DNA from: Phalacrocorax aristotelis
Lineage: Eukaryota > Chordata > Aves > Suliformes > Phalacrocoracidae
Reading direction: 5' to 3'
DNA: 64,000 nucleotides
Assembly: GCF_949628215.1 (NCBI RefSeq)
Contig: NC_134287.1
Location: 22,451,501-22,515,500 of the forward strand
In this document: positions 27,001-37,690 of the stretch, piece after piece
How the letters are laid out: every line of letters begins with the position of its first letter
Numbering within the stretch: position 1 is the stretch's first letter
Made by a program: the position numbers and the translations under genes
The notes under the pieces: model-generated
Seen by the model: only the letters and a program-made list of their open reading frames with translations
Told to the model about the DNA's origin: nothing
Database searches by the model: none

Positions 27001-29093
27001 TCCTCCCCAAAGACAAACGCTGCTGAACACCTGAGCACGGAAATACAATAGATCGGAAATGGGTTGTAAGCAAACCCAAACACTCCTTGCACGATCACAG
27101 TCCAAACGTCTCTAGCGGGGAGAAACGACAGGCACAAGGAGGGTGGAAAGCGAGCCGAGCGGAGCAGCTCACGGCTCTCCGACCGAAGCGGGGCAGAGCA
27201 CTGATATTTTAGGCAATTTGTAGGCGAAGGCAGCCCATGTGATGCATCTGGGCTTCAGAAGAGCTTCTGAGCAGGACGCCACGGCGGCAGCGGCCAGCAG
27301 AGACAGCGGTGTTGGGGGTTAGCGCAGGAGCGGGGGGAAGAGGAGGAAGATGTGCTGCAGGAGAAGCTCTGGGGCTACAGGGCATCGCCGCCGAGGCTTT
27401 GCATGACCTCCACCAGCTCACCGCTAACGAGCCGGACTCAGACTTAGGAGGCCAAAATGGCAGAGACTGGGAACTGGCGGTAGGATGAGCAGCAATGGGA
27501 AATATTTAATAATGAGGAACATGAGCTCAGGCACCTGGGGATGAACTTGTGCTAAAACAAAGGCGATCATCAAGTCGAAAGACGAAATACTTAAATTTAC
27601 CCTATAGCTGTACGGTTACTGCATCCAATTATCGTGTTTTGCTGTGAACACTGAAAAAAAACCTCCATAGCCATGAACTGCGGCAGGCACAAAGGAGAGC
27701 TGAGAGACAGTTGCAAAAATGAGTGTCTAACCTGAGAGGCTGGAAGAAATCCGCCTTACTCAGTGAGTGATGGCAGGGCAGGGGCACTTCCTACCAACAT
27801 GCCAGGCAAACGACCGCTGGAGGAGGGAAAAGAACAATTGTTACGTGTTTCCTATGGTTGAATTTGGACTGGAAATTAGATAAAAAATGATATTGTCAGC
27901 ATGAAAGGATTAAAGTCGGGGGAGGCACTGGGTGTCTCTGCAGGGACGGAGGAGAACAGGAAAGAGCTGAGAAGTGAAGGCCAAAGTCCCTGCTTTCTTT
28001 GCTATTTTCCAAATCTCCAAATTTAAGCATTTATGACCCACGAGGTGAAGCCTGACTCTGCTGATGCCAGCAGAAGCCTCAACAAAATCCTTTATCTAGG
28101 AATTAGTTTAAGGTTATCAGTTATTAGGAGATTTGGATGCTTAGAAAAACTTAAACCGACTGTTCTCAATGTCAGTATGTTCGGCCAAGCCAGCGACTGC
28201 AGCGGCCCATGTGCTGACCCTCACAAGCTGGGGTCCCAGCGCATTTTCATACATCCACCTATCTCATTTCCACAGCTACACATTTGACCTTGTATCTTGG
28301 AAAACCAGGTTAACGCACACCAAAACGCCAGATAGACATCTGCATGGTTTTGCATTAATATCTCCCTCCACCACTCCCAGTGGAGGATGCTTGAGGAAAA
28401 AAAGTCCAATTTATAGCAATTTTGACAGACTAGGAAGCATTCAGTCAGGGGAGAGACTGGGTGTCCGGTTTAGCATCTCAAGGTACCTTTTCACAAACTC
28501 TTCGAAAGCTAAACACCCTAAATCGGCGTCAGGTCCCTCTTGGCAGAAAGGGGCGAAACTCAGCCCCCCTTTCTGAGAGGAAACATGTTTTCTGCATTTC
28601 TAGTTGCTGCCCTGTTTTCCTTCCCAATGCGAAGACATTATTAACTACAACAACCTCAAGACAAGTAAATGGAAGAAAGCCATGAAAAACTGTCTGGGTA
28701 CAAAACAGCTCCGACACAAGCAAACTTGCCAGAAGTGTATTCATTATGAAAAGCATGCGGAGAGGCAACAATTCTGGGTGTCACAGCCACCGCTGAAGAA
28801 ATACAATATATAGATATTTCATTGACGGTTGGAAGGATAAATCAAGTTAAATTGCTCACAGAAGCAAACCCAAAGCATCTTGCGGTGAATCTAGAAAAGT
28901 AAATTCCTAGTCTCTTGGGAGCATCGCCATCATTTGTTTTCATTTCTTTGACTTCTCTTCATTTATGCTAGAGATTAGCTCTCCCAACAATGATCACAGC
29001 AATATAAAAACTAGTTCCCAGAGGAATGGGATGAAAGTAATATTTACCAAAGTAAACCCAAGTGAAGAAATCAAAATAGGAAGAACTAAGTTT

Positions 29094-29118
29094 AAAAAAA
29101 AAAAAAAAAAAAAAAAAA
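29094..29118. repeat. Poly(A) run, 25 bases
   Basis: An uninterrupted run of 25 A, the longest homopolymer in the window. No LINE or retropseudogene was recognised just upstream, so it may be a simple repeat rather than an insertion tail. Confidence 0.9.
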
Positions 29119-32100
29119 GCGCCACAAACTACTTCGGAAAGGGAAACAAAATGACTTTAACTGTTGCTGAACTACTGAATATCTACCCCAAAATCTGTAG
29201 CCTTGTTAGGAGGCCAAACAGCAGAGAAAATCACAAAAAGTCAAAACCCTAAAAACCTACCATCAACAGACTTTTGTATATTTTCACTTTGCCTGCATTG
29301 TTCAGAATTTATTCACTAAGTATTCTTCATTTTTCCTAAAAAAAATACAACACAAAAAAAAAAACCAACCCCAAAACCCCCAACCCTGTAAGATTATCAC
29401 CTTTGTTTTTTTCTACTATTTATCTCATTTTTTGCCAAATAGAATCCTGCTAAGGATGTAAACAAATTACTCTTGAAACAGCACTGTTCAGGCTAAGTCA
29501 TCAGTATTTTATCAACACGTGAAGTTAACGTGCAACAAGCTCGAGCCTTTGGCAATCCATTTCACGTCAACTTGGTTTTAAACTACAACTTCTTCCTTAA
29601 TTTTTAGCATTTCATTCACAGGGGAGGCAAAACCAGAGCCCCACCTGGATATGCACCCTGTGGTCAGCAAAAATTCATCCTTCTTCCTCGAGTGGTTTCC
29701 CAGTGACCCAACCAACTTATAAATGTATCTGCTGTACACGTCCTGTTCTGGCTATGGGTTTTTTTTTGAGGTTTCGGGCTGTTCTCGCTAGGCTGTTGGT
29801 TGAACTGAAAACCGTTACATGCTTTGTAATGTTTTGGGCTTTTTTTTTTTCCAACTTGAAAATCAAGAAAGGGCAGACAACCCAAAACCCCAAGGCACTT
29901 ACCTGAGCAAAAGAACAGCAAGTCCAACACAGATACGAAATCGTGGAGCAACCGAAGGAAGGCAGAGAGCGGCTGGAGACTCCAACAAGAAGCAACACGA
30001 CCAGTTTGCAGATGATCATCTCCCGGTGAACGACGGAGCGAGAGCAGCCCCGAGGCGCGATCTGGCTGCTTTCCTTGTCCCACGTCATTGCTGGGCATTG
30101 CTCAGAGAAGAGGCTCAAGTGTTTCAAGTGTATCAAGTTTCCAGGCAAAATAAAAAGTACGTACCTCGCTTTCCATGCCCATGCGGGTCAAGACACAACA
30201 GACTTAAACTGCAGCAAGAGAAGTTCACGTGGGAGGGGGATAACCCTTCCTACCAGGAGCAGCGAGACTGGGGAATGAACCACCTGGGGACCTCTGAAAT
30301 CTCTGCTTCTGCAGGTTTAGAGAACCAAAATAGCCAAACACCTGCCAGGAGGGATTACACACAGCTGAGGCTGCTGGGCACAGGGGCTGGGTTAGAGGAA
30401 CAGGGTGTCGGGGGGGGTTTTAACCCTCAAATATTTCAAGTTTAATTTCCGTAACTCTTTCAACAAAGCAGACCAGGATCTGATTTACTGAAATACAGCG
30501 ACGTTGAACAAATGCTACAGGATCAAAATCTTTTAGCTTTGATAAGAGATTTTTCTGATCCTAAGAAAGCCAATATACTGAAAATTTCACCAACAGTAGC
30601 AGCTTCTGAGGGTGCTTTAGCTCATTCTTGCCGCCCACGTTCCCTAACTCATTTTCAGGGCTGTCCCTTGCTGCTGCAGCAGGCTGGGGCTCTGCTGCTG
30701 TTTGCGTTTCATTTTCTTGGTGATTTCAAACATAGCAAAGGTTTTCTTCTTTGTATGACAAAGAAAGACGACACTTATTAAAAACCTTGTTGAAGATTCT
30801 GTTTGAGGTATTTTTCTTCCCCCCCCCCGTAGAAATAGCAAATTCAAGGCTGTTACACGGTTTCATTGGCTCCTTTAGAACTGCTTAGGGTCATTCCACA
30901 GTTTTTGTTTTCTAACCTAAAAAAAAAAAAAAAGGGAAAGCCTCTCAAACAATCCCCCTCCTTTTTCATTTTCAGAAACCCAGTACAATTCCATCTTTTT
31001 CTCCTTTCAACAGCCAGACCATCACTGCTCATCACAGGCTCGGAAGGAGCCCAGCACACCCCCACCACTAGCCCCAGCCCAGCTCCTCCCGCCCAGCCCC
31101 AGCCCAGGTGGTTCCAAGCCGGGGCTGTGACCGGGGCAGGGCAGGTCGGACCCACCTGAGCCCAGCAGCTGAGAAAAGGCTGCAGGTAAGCCTAAGCCCT
31201 CACGGGATCAGGCTCGGTACTTACCTCCAGCCTAAGAGATGCGCATAGCTGTGGAAGGCTGGGCGTGCGGTTTGAGTGTTTCTTGTCAAAAACGCCGCCT
31301 GTGTGAGTTGGAGAGCCCTTGGTAGAGGGGTGATCACGTCGTCCTCAATAAACCAGGGTTAGAACAACTGTGCTGGGTCAGGGGAAGGTGGGAGGGAGCA
31401 TGGCCCCAGCAGCCTCCCACCCCTGCATCGGGGCAGGGACCTGGGATGAACGACTCCCCCTCAGGTGATCCTGGGGCTTAAAAGCTGGATTTCACCTGTT
31501 TTAACGGGACAGGTACTAGGAAACAAGGGATTCCTGGAGAGCTGAAGATGAACAAAACTTGTAGCACAATAATTTGAACAATCTAGTCACCATCCACCCT
31601 TGAAACCACCCTAGAAAAAAAATTCAGTGGGTTACTCAAATCAGGAGTAATTCGATTTTCCTCTTGGTTACCCAGATAAATGGAAGAGTGGCCTCATTTT
31701 AGAAGGTAAAAAGAGAGTCCTGGAAATTAACTAATTCAAGAAAATCAGTTTATTCTGATTTGTTCTCGTGGAGTTGTTCAGGTTTAGTAAATGCCATCTC
31801 TCACTATGCTTATCCCCTCCTAGCGTGCTCGTGCAGAATAACCATCTCCCTTTCTAGACTTAACTGCACTGGGCAAACAAGGTCTGAGGCTTCTAGGGTT
31901 TTTTTCCTAGTCTCCTCTCACGTTAGCATCTCCTCTTCTCCCTGGTGTCCTCTAGTGATGGGGCTGCCCCGGTCCGGCTGCCTCCCCAGCGCCTCGCACA
32001 GGTAAGCTCCGTTCAGAAGTACTTTCGATGACGGTGGGGAGGCCTGTTTGTCTGTCCTTGCTGTATCTTGGGTAAGGTGCCCGGAAGCGTGCATCCCAGC

Positions 32101-34002
32101 TTACGACAATTTAGTTACATTGCAGAAAAGAAATACCTAATTCTGGAAAAATTGTAATTCCTGAGAAAAACAACCAACTCTGACCATTTAATGGAGCTTA
32201 CCCCTTCTCAGAGTTTCTTGAGGAAGCTCAAAGCTCCGCGTGTGCTCCGTGAGCGAGCTGTGGATGACTCCGTAGGTGATCTCCCCTGGCCGTACGCGGC
32301 TGTAGCTTCCTGGCACGCACTATATGCCATTAATGTGCGACGGTGGCACGTTTGTGGCCATCATTCTTGTGCAATTTCCAAACTGTCGCCCCCGTGACAG
32401 GCTGCGGCAGCGCGGAGGTCTCCTGCCCCTCCCTCGCAGGTGGTCCCTGGGGAAACCCAACCCAGCCAAGCACCAGGCCTCCTTTTCTCCAAGAGTTGCT
32501 GGATTTGGCGTCAGGAATAGCCTCATTTTTCAACGCCTGGAGGCCAGACCAACCTCACCTCTAACCTCGACAAAACCAGCCTTGCCCGACCATCCGCAGG
32601 ACAAATGCATGGACCTGGAGCCGGCCCGTGTGCTGAGCTTTGCGACACATCGAAGGCACTTGCAACCTTCGAGGCCTTCCTGACTGTAGAGCGGTTCCAT
32701 TTTATTACGGTAGTATGATTTTAAACAATAATCATTAGAATGAGACTATTAATGGCTATTATGCGTTATATACTATCCCAACCCAAAGGATAACTTGGTA
32801 AAGCAAAAAGCAGCTACATTCACCTCGGACTGGACTAAAAAAGTTGCGATAGAAGGGGGTTCTTTGACACATTAGACAAGAACGCGAATTCATTTATATT
32901 CACAACGCTAATGCATGTATTTTGACAATTCCTATACGTGGTGAAAGTGGCGTGTGAATAAAGGGGATGTAATGGTTCCCCTCAACTCCTTTTGAGTTTT
33001 CTACATTATATACAGGATATGCAAAAGCGGTTTAATTTTCTAAGCCCTGCCTCCTTTCGGCAAACCGCGTCCCCGTGAGCGCGGGGGGGGTCTCGCTCGC
33101 GCCCACCCCGGCACCGGCCGCGCTGGCGAGGCGGGGGAGGCATCAAATCCAGACGAGGAGCAGCACCTCCGCTACCAGCTATCCCCAGAAGGAATAAATG
33201 TGGCATCCCTAACAAGGCGCTCTGCGATTTGAGTTAAAATCTGAAGTGGTTTTGTTGTTTCTTAACGTTACCCAGCTCTCTCTCTCAGCTCAGCAGAAGT
33301 ATTTCTGTAGAAGAATAGGAGAGGGCAATGTGGAGGAAGGCTCTGCCTTCCTCAGAGGAGTTCTGATGAACGATGAAAAGCGGTCATTTTTCTTACGTAT
33401 AAGTAACGAGAGGGGAACGTTTTAATCTGAGGCACCTGAAGTGAGATTAGGATTTGTTAAGGGCATTGAGAAATGAATAGGCCATACAAATACTACCTGG
33501 GACGAGATCACACGCTTCCGCAACCTTGACACGCTTCTCGGAATGTATTTTACCTTGACCACCGTCGGTATTTTGCACTATAATGTGCCTTAATATACAC
33601 ATTTCCTTCTGTTGTACCACGGGGCTAGCTGCATTTATTTTAATATTCCTTGATTTTAAAGGTAAGAAAACTGAGCTGAACTTGGAAGCTTTCTAACAAA
33701 TATGGACCACCACCGGCACTGACGGCCTCTTGCGTTTCACAGAATTTCAGAAGGAAATCCAACAGATTTATCCGTTCACTATTGTACTTACATCGTGGCG
33801 AGGATTTCTGGCATTGCCAGGAAATGCTAAAATCAAGGAGAAGCCCCAAAATATTAATACCCCATTTTATTCATACTTGAAATAAGGGATGGCAGTATAG
33901 GGACTAGATATGCACGTACATTTAGAACAACACAAGGGGTACAAGCCACTGAAACAGAAGAGCTTTCAGTCATAAAAGCAAGGTCTCAATGTTCTTCTGC
34001 AC

Positions 34003-34026
34003 CTTTCTTTTTTTCTTTTTTTTTTT
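34003..34026. repeat. T-rich low-complexity tract
   Basis: A run of pyrimidines, mostly T with three C, just left of the probable TCERG1L 3' end. Simple sequence with no attached element recognised. Confidence 0.8.
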
Positions 34027-35029
34027 AAACAGGAAAATTTGCAAACCCTTGTGAAAACCCCTACGAAGTCTGTCTTCAGATCTACTGAAAGACCTACATC
34101 TTTTTCCCGGGTCACCGCTGCCTCGTCCTACCACCCGTGCAAGTGAGCGGCCTTTGTCTCTACAGGGTTGACGCCGGGCTCCTGAGTCACACAGTGGTGG
34201 GAGCAAAGCAGGCTCTTCCAGTGACGTGAAAACAGTCAAGTAACGCTGTGAGTGAGCGGCTATCACAAGCCTCATCAGCCACGTAAAATCAGGTTGCATC
34301 TACCGGCCGGCACTGCAGCTCGCTCGGTGCCGAAGGCCCCCCCTCGCCTGCAGCGGTGCGAAAAGCCGGCAGCATCTGCTTCACCCGGTGACTCCGACAG
34401 GGCAACGCGTCTCCTCGCCCCCGCCAGCGGCAGCTTTGGCTCAGGTCCTGCTCTCATAGAAATAAATGACATTTTTTTTTGTCACGTGGAAGTTGGAAAC
34501 TCTACCTTCTTTCTAAAACACACCGTGGTTTAGCTACTCTTCTTTGAATTACTCCGAGTTCATTTTTCCAGAGCGTTAGAAAATACTCTTTATTTCCTCG
34601 ATTATAAAAAATATCCAGCACGCATCTAAAGAAAAATTGCTGTTAGCTGGGGAAGATATCAAAATCGCTCCTACCAAATAGGAATCTATAAATCTAATGA
34701 GTAATAACTTAAAAATTAAGTCAGCTGAGAAAATAACACCACAGACAGAGGGGGGTGCGTCCTTCCTTCAGCATAAAGGAAGGGATATAGCGATGCTCAG
34801 CGGAGCTGCGCTGATTTTCTCTAGCCACACCCTACCTTCATAGCCAGAACCGCCGTTTTGCTCTCGATATGTCCAGAACCCCAGCTGGTATCAGCAGCAT
34901 TTGCGTACGAATCACGAGCCGCAGGAGCTCTCTCCGGTCTTCTACCTCTCAAGTAAAAACCACGACACCTGCGCTATCTTACCCAGCATTTCGGAACGTT
35001 TAGAAACTTAAACCCCCCTGAAAATTGGC

Positions 35030-35866
35030 TTAAAATGTTTATTAATTAAAAAAGTTAAATATTTATTTATACAAATATGATGAGAAAAATCTCATGCAGA
35101 CTTTTCACATACAGTAACATAACTGAAATCATACTGCGGTGGTTTTACAAAAGAACTTATTTCTGGGAGCTCTGACGGAGAAGTGCTGCTGTCGCCCGTG
35201 TGCCCAGAAGCACCATTCACGGTAAGTAGAAAGCAAATTCTGGAACTTAAAGAGTTCTTCCTATGGAACGTATGCCAAGATTTTCACACTCTTCACCAAG
35301 ATTAACGATTAATACCTTGTTACTACTACTCAGAGAACGGGACAGAGACGTATGAACACCGGGTAATGAATTCCCGCGCACCACCCCTACCTCTAACGCT
35401 TTATGTTAACGCATAAAGTTGCCGAAAGATTGCTTTAGATAATTCCCCTAAATGATGAAAATATCTTGAGATTGTTACGGATGGCATCTGCTTCTGCTTA
35501 ATTACAAATCTGTGTTGGATTCATAATTTGTGTATATTACAAGTAATTTGCATAATTAAAACAATTAAGGGATTGACATATCATGGCAATTAGAAATGCA
35601 TCAAACTCTGGATGTTATACAAAAAAGAGCTTCAATATGAAACATTAATTTTTTTGAGAACAAAATATCCTTCGGATTCCTGCAGAACAACCTTCACAAA
35701 TTCAATACATGTTCAATAAACTCCGTTTAGAGAACGTTTTTCGCAGGGATACGCGCCTCCTCGCCAGGCTGTTGCAAGTTTAACCCCGAACGCTTTAGCC
35801 TTCCTTTGGCCTTCTTGCTGCAGTCCCACCGTCAACTCGTGTACTTATTGCCAGTTTCAGGAGTCT
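35030..35866 (-). other. TCERG1L: Probable 3' UTR of TCERG1L
   Basis: The stretch begins directly after the TAA stop on the minus strand. It is AT-rich with no sizeable open frame. The first canonical polyadenylation signals met are two AATAAA words at 35072-35077 and 35038-35043, seen as TTTATT on the plus strand. They would give a UTR of about 800 bases. The far end is an inference, since cleavage sites cannot be seen and avian brain transcripts often use more distal sites. The stretch 35480-35600 is rich in AATTA-type words and looks more constrained than the rest. Confidence 0.55.
35038..35077 (-). terminator. Tandem polyadenylation signals
   Basis: Two AATAAA hexamers lie on the minus strand, at 35072-35077 and 35038-35043, 28 bases apart. 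They are the first canonical signals downstream of the TCERG1L stop. Cleavage would be expected roughly 10 to 30 bases beyond each, at about 35.01-35.06 kb. Their use is not demonstrated by sequence alone. Confidence 0.45.
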
Positions 35867-36023
35867 TTATCTCATTTTCCGTAGCCTTATCCTGTTTTCT
35901 TTGTCCCTCTTTTTAAGAATAAGTATGAACTGATTGAAAAAATGCTCTTGGTCCTTCTTCTTCTGAACAAGGCGAAACCGCTGGTCTCTTCCATATTTCT
36001 CTGCAAATTCTTTAAACGTTGTT
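35867..36023 (-). CDS. TCERG1L: TCERG1L terminal coding exon, FF2 end and stop
   Basis: The exon has 157 coding bases, with acceptor TCTCTTTTCTGCAG|AACAA behind a strong pyrimidine run. One base completes Arg, then 51 codons run to a TAA at 35867-35869. The peptide begins [20 protein letters not shown], passes through [11 protein letters not shown] with the last conserved phenylalanine of FF2, and ends [12 protein letters not shown] before the stop. The ending is strongly basic, as in TCERG1L, and there is no donor or further FF domain. The long FF array of TCERG1 is therefore absent. The 3' UTR follows without interruption in the lower coordinates. Confidence 0.96.
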
Positions 36024-37571
36024 CTGCAGAAAAGAGAGACATTTTAAAGCCGCCACTTGGCCAACCCACACTCAGACTCTCTGACCCGGATCTTGCTTCG
36101 CTTTTCACACAGACACTAAAAACGGGTGCTCTGGGGAAGGTTAGGCAGGCGCGGGACGAGGTAACCCCCGGGACGGGGGGGGTGAGACCATGCCAGAACT
36201 GGCCCCGCTTTGGGCTCGCGGAGCAGCCTGCAATCGCCAGCTTCCACTTTTTTGGTTTAGAAAAATCTGGGTGATAGCTGGGGGGAAGGGGGAATTTTGA
36301 ATCATGGACGCAGCATTTGCTGCGGCCCAGGTTACTGCGGTTGTAATCTCTGCCTGCCGGTACTTGCGGGCAGTATTTCAATAACTAGCCTCTAACGGAG
36401 CAGAAAATCACACCCGTGTCTAATTGCAAACAACCGCGCTTAGGCCGTCGGCAGCACACGACGCCTGATGAAACGCCACGCTAGTTTGATCTTTTCTATA
36501 AACAGCAAAAAATTAATTGTAACTCTGAGTGACCGGCACGATGCAATTGAAATCTGCGGGCAGCTCTGCCCGGGGGTTTCACTGTCCGCTCCAGCACGTC
36601 CCAGAGCAGACAGGGCGTTGGATGGCACACCGAAACCGAGCCAGAGGCTGCTGCTGGTAGATGGGTTTCTTTGATGCTGTGGTCTCACAGTCAGCTCAAC
36701 AGAAACACTAAGCGGCAGGGTGTTCCCTGCCCTGCAGGCCAGCACAATTTTGCCCTCGCAGGCTGAAAAACATCATTGCTGGAACCAGCGTTTGGCTGCT
36801 GCGTTGGCCCAGACTATTCTCAGTTTTGTTGTAAAAAGCTTCTTACAGTTATGACTTCCAGAGCCTGACGTGTTGTTTGCGTCTGGGCGCCTAGAGAGGT
36901 AGTGCTGCGCAATTACCTGCGCACGTCAGCAGGGAAAACTGTAATGTCTTAGTTCCAACAGCTTAACCACACTTCTATAAATCTCTTTATTTTCATATAA
37001 TATACAAACGAGCAGGTGCTCTCCTCAGCCTGCGCTCGCCATTGTGCAGTTTTGGATCCATTACTTAAAAATCAATGTAGAAAAATAAACCAGGGCATTG
37101 CACGCTTCATTTTAATTTAGTGATGTGGCGTTAATACTAACTTTGTTAAATTATGTTTCTCTTCCATCAAAACTTAAACCTAAATACAGTTTTTCACTAG
37201 TTACACCTGCAGGGCCAATATAAATGCGATTTAACATTAAGGCACTGATTTCATATAGCTAATATATGCGCGTGCGTTCCATAATTATACCATCTATATG
37301 CGTATAAAATAAATGTGTTATGCAAAACATGACACGTTCTTAATGGCAGAGGGAGGGAAAGGAACAGAGGGAGGAACGGTACGCTCCCTTTCCCAGTAAT
37401 ATAACAAAATATTGTAAAATATCAGGGAAGAGACTTCAACGCAGCACTGTAACAGCGGATGTACGAGCTTGCTGTAAGGAGTAGGTTCAGAGTTACGGCG
37501 TTCCGGGGCTGAGAGGCACAGGCTAAACGAGAAAGCTTATCTTAACAAATCTTCATAAGGCAATGCAATAC
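36024..37571 (-). other. TCERG1L intron between the last two exons
   Basis: The intron is about 1.5 kb and GT-AG, with the donor GTATTG as its weakest part and a strong acceptor tract (TCTCTTTTCTGCAG). The interior is AT-rich near 36.98-37.4 kb and holds a short alternating purine-pyrimidine run at 37262-37276. I see no mobile element or extra exon. Confidence 0.85.
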
Positions 37572-37690
37572 CTTGGCGACAGCTTGGATTCTTCAAGGAG
37601 CTTTTTAAATTCTTCTTTGGCTAACAACAATTTATTTTTCTTTTCTTTGTACTCTTCTCTGATCCTCGTCTTGACAAACTGTTCAAATAT
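37572..37690 (-). CDS. TCERG1L: TCERG1L coding exon, end of FF1 and start of FF2
   Basis: The exon is 119 bases long, with acceptor TTTCTCGGAAAG|ATATT behind a good pyrimidine tract and donor CCAAG|GTATTG. It holds 39 codons and leaves two bases (AG) that become an Arg codon in the last exon. The peptide starts [20 protein letters not shown] and continues with [23 protein letters not shown] carries the second conserved phenylalanine of FF1. After a Lys/Glu-rich connecting helix, EEFKKLL carries the first conserved phenylalanine of FF2. The long charged helix between the two FF folds is normal in this family and should keep the domains in a fixed relative position. Confidence 0.96.

Larger units (their letters stand above)
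24031..35029. other. Gene-free flank downstream of TCERG1L
   Basis: No gene was recognised between the last CR1 copy and the probable TCERG1L 3' end. It contains several A runs (29094-29118, 30919-30933), a C10 run at 30819-30828, a CA-rich and C-rich stretch at 29340-29390 and a CpG-rich patch at 33060-33140. The 208-codon open frame at 29819-30445 shows no known family. Confidence 0.6.

Noticed and set aside
29819..30445. Open frame of 208 codons on the plus strand
   Set aside because: Low-complexity, no familiar motif, and overlapped by a comparably long frame on the other strand.
1..35029. Search by eye for a miR-378-like or other known microRNA, which might be expected near this locus
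   Set aside because: No ACTGGACTTGGAGTC-like core or clear long hairpin was found on either strand.
35887..36381. Minus-strand open frame of 164 codons over the terminal exon
   Set aside because: It is an out-of-frame shadow: the true reading frame of the terminal exon is fixed by the FF2 peptide and the phase of the preceding exon.
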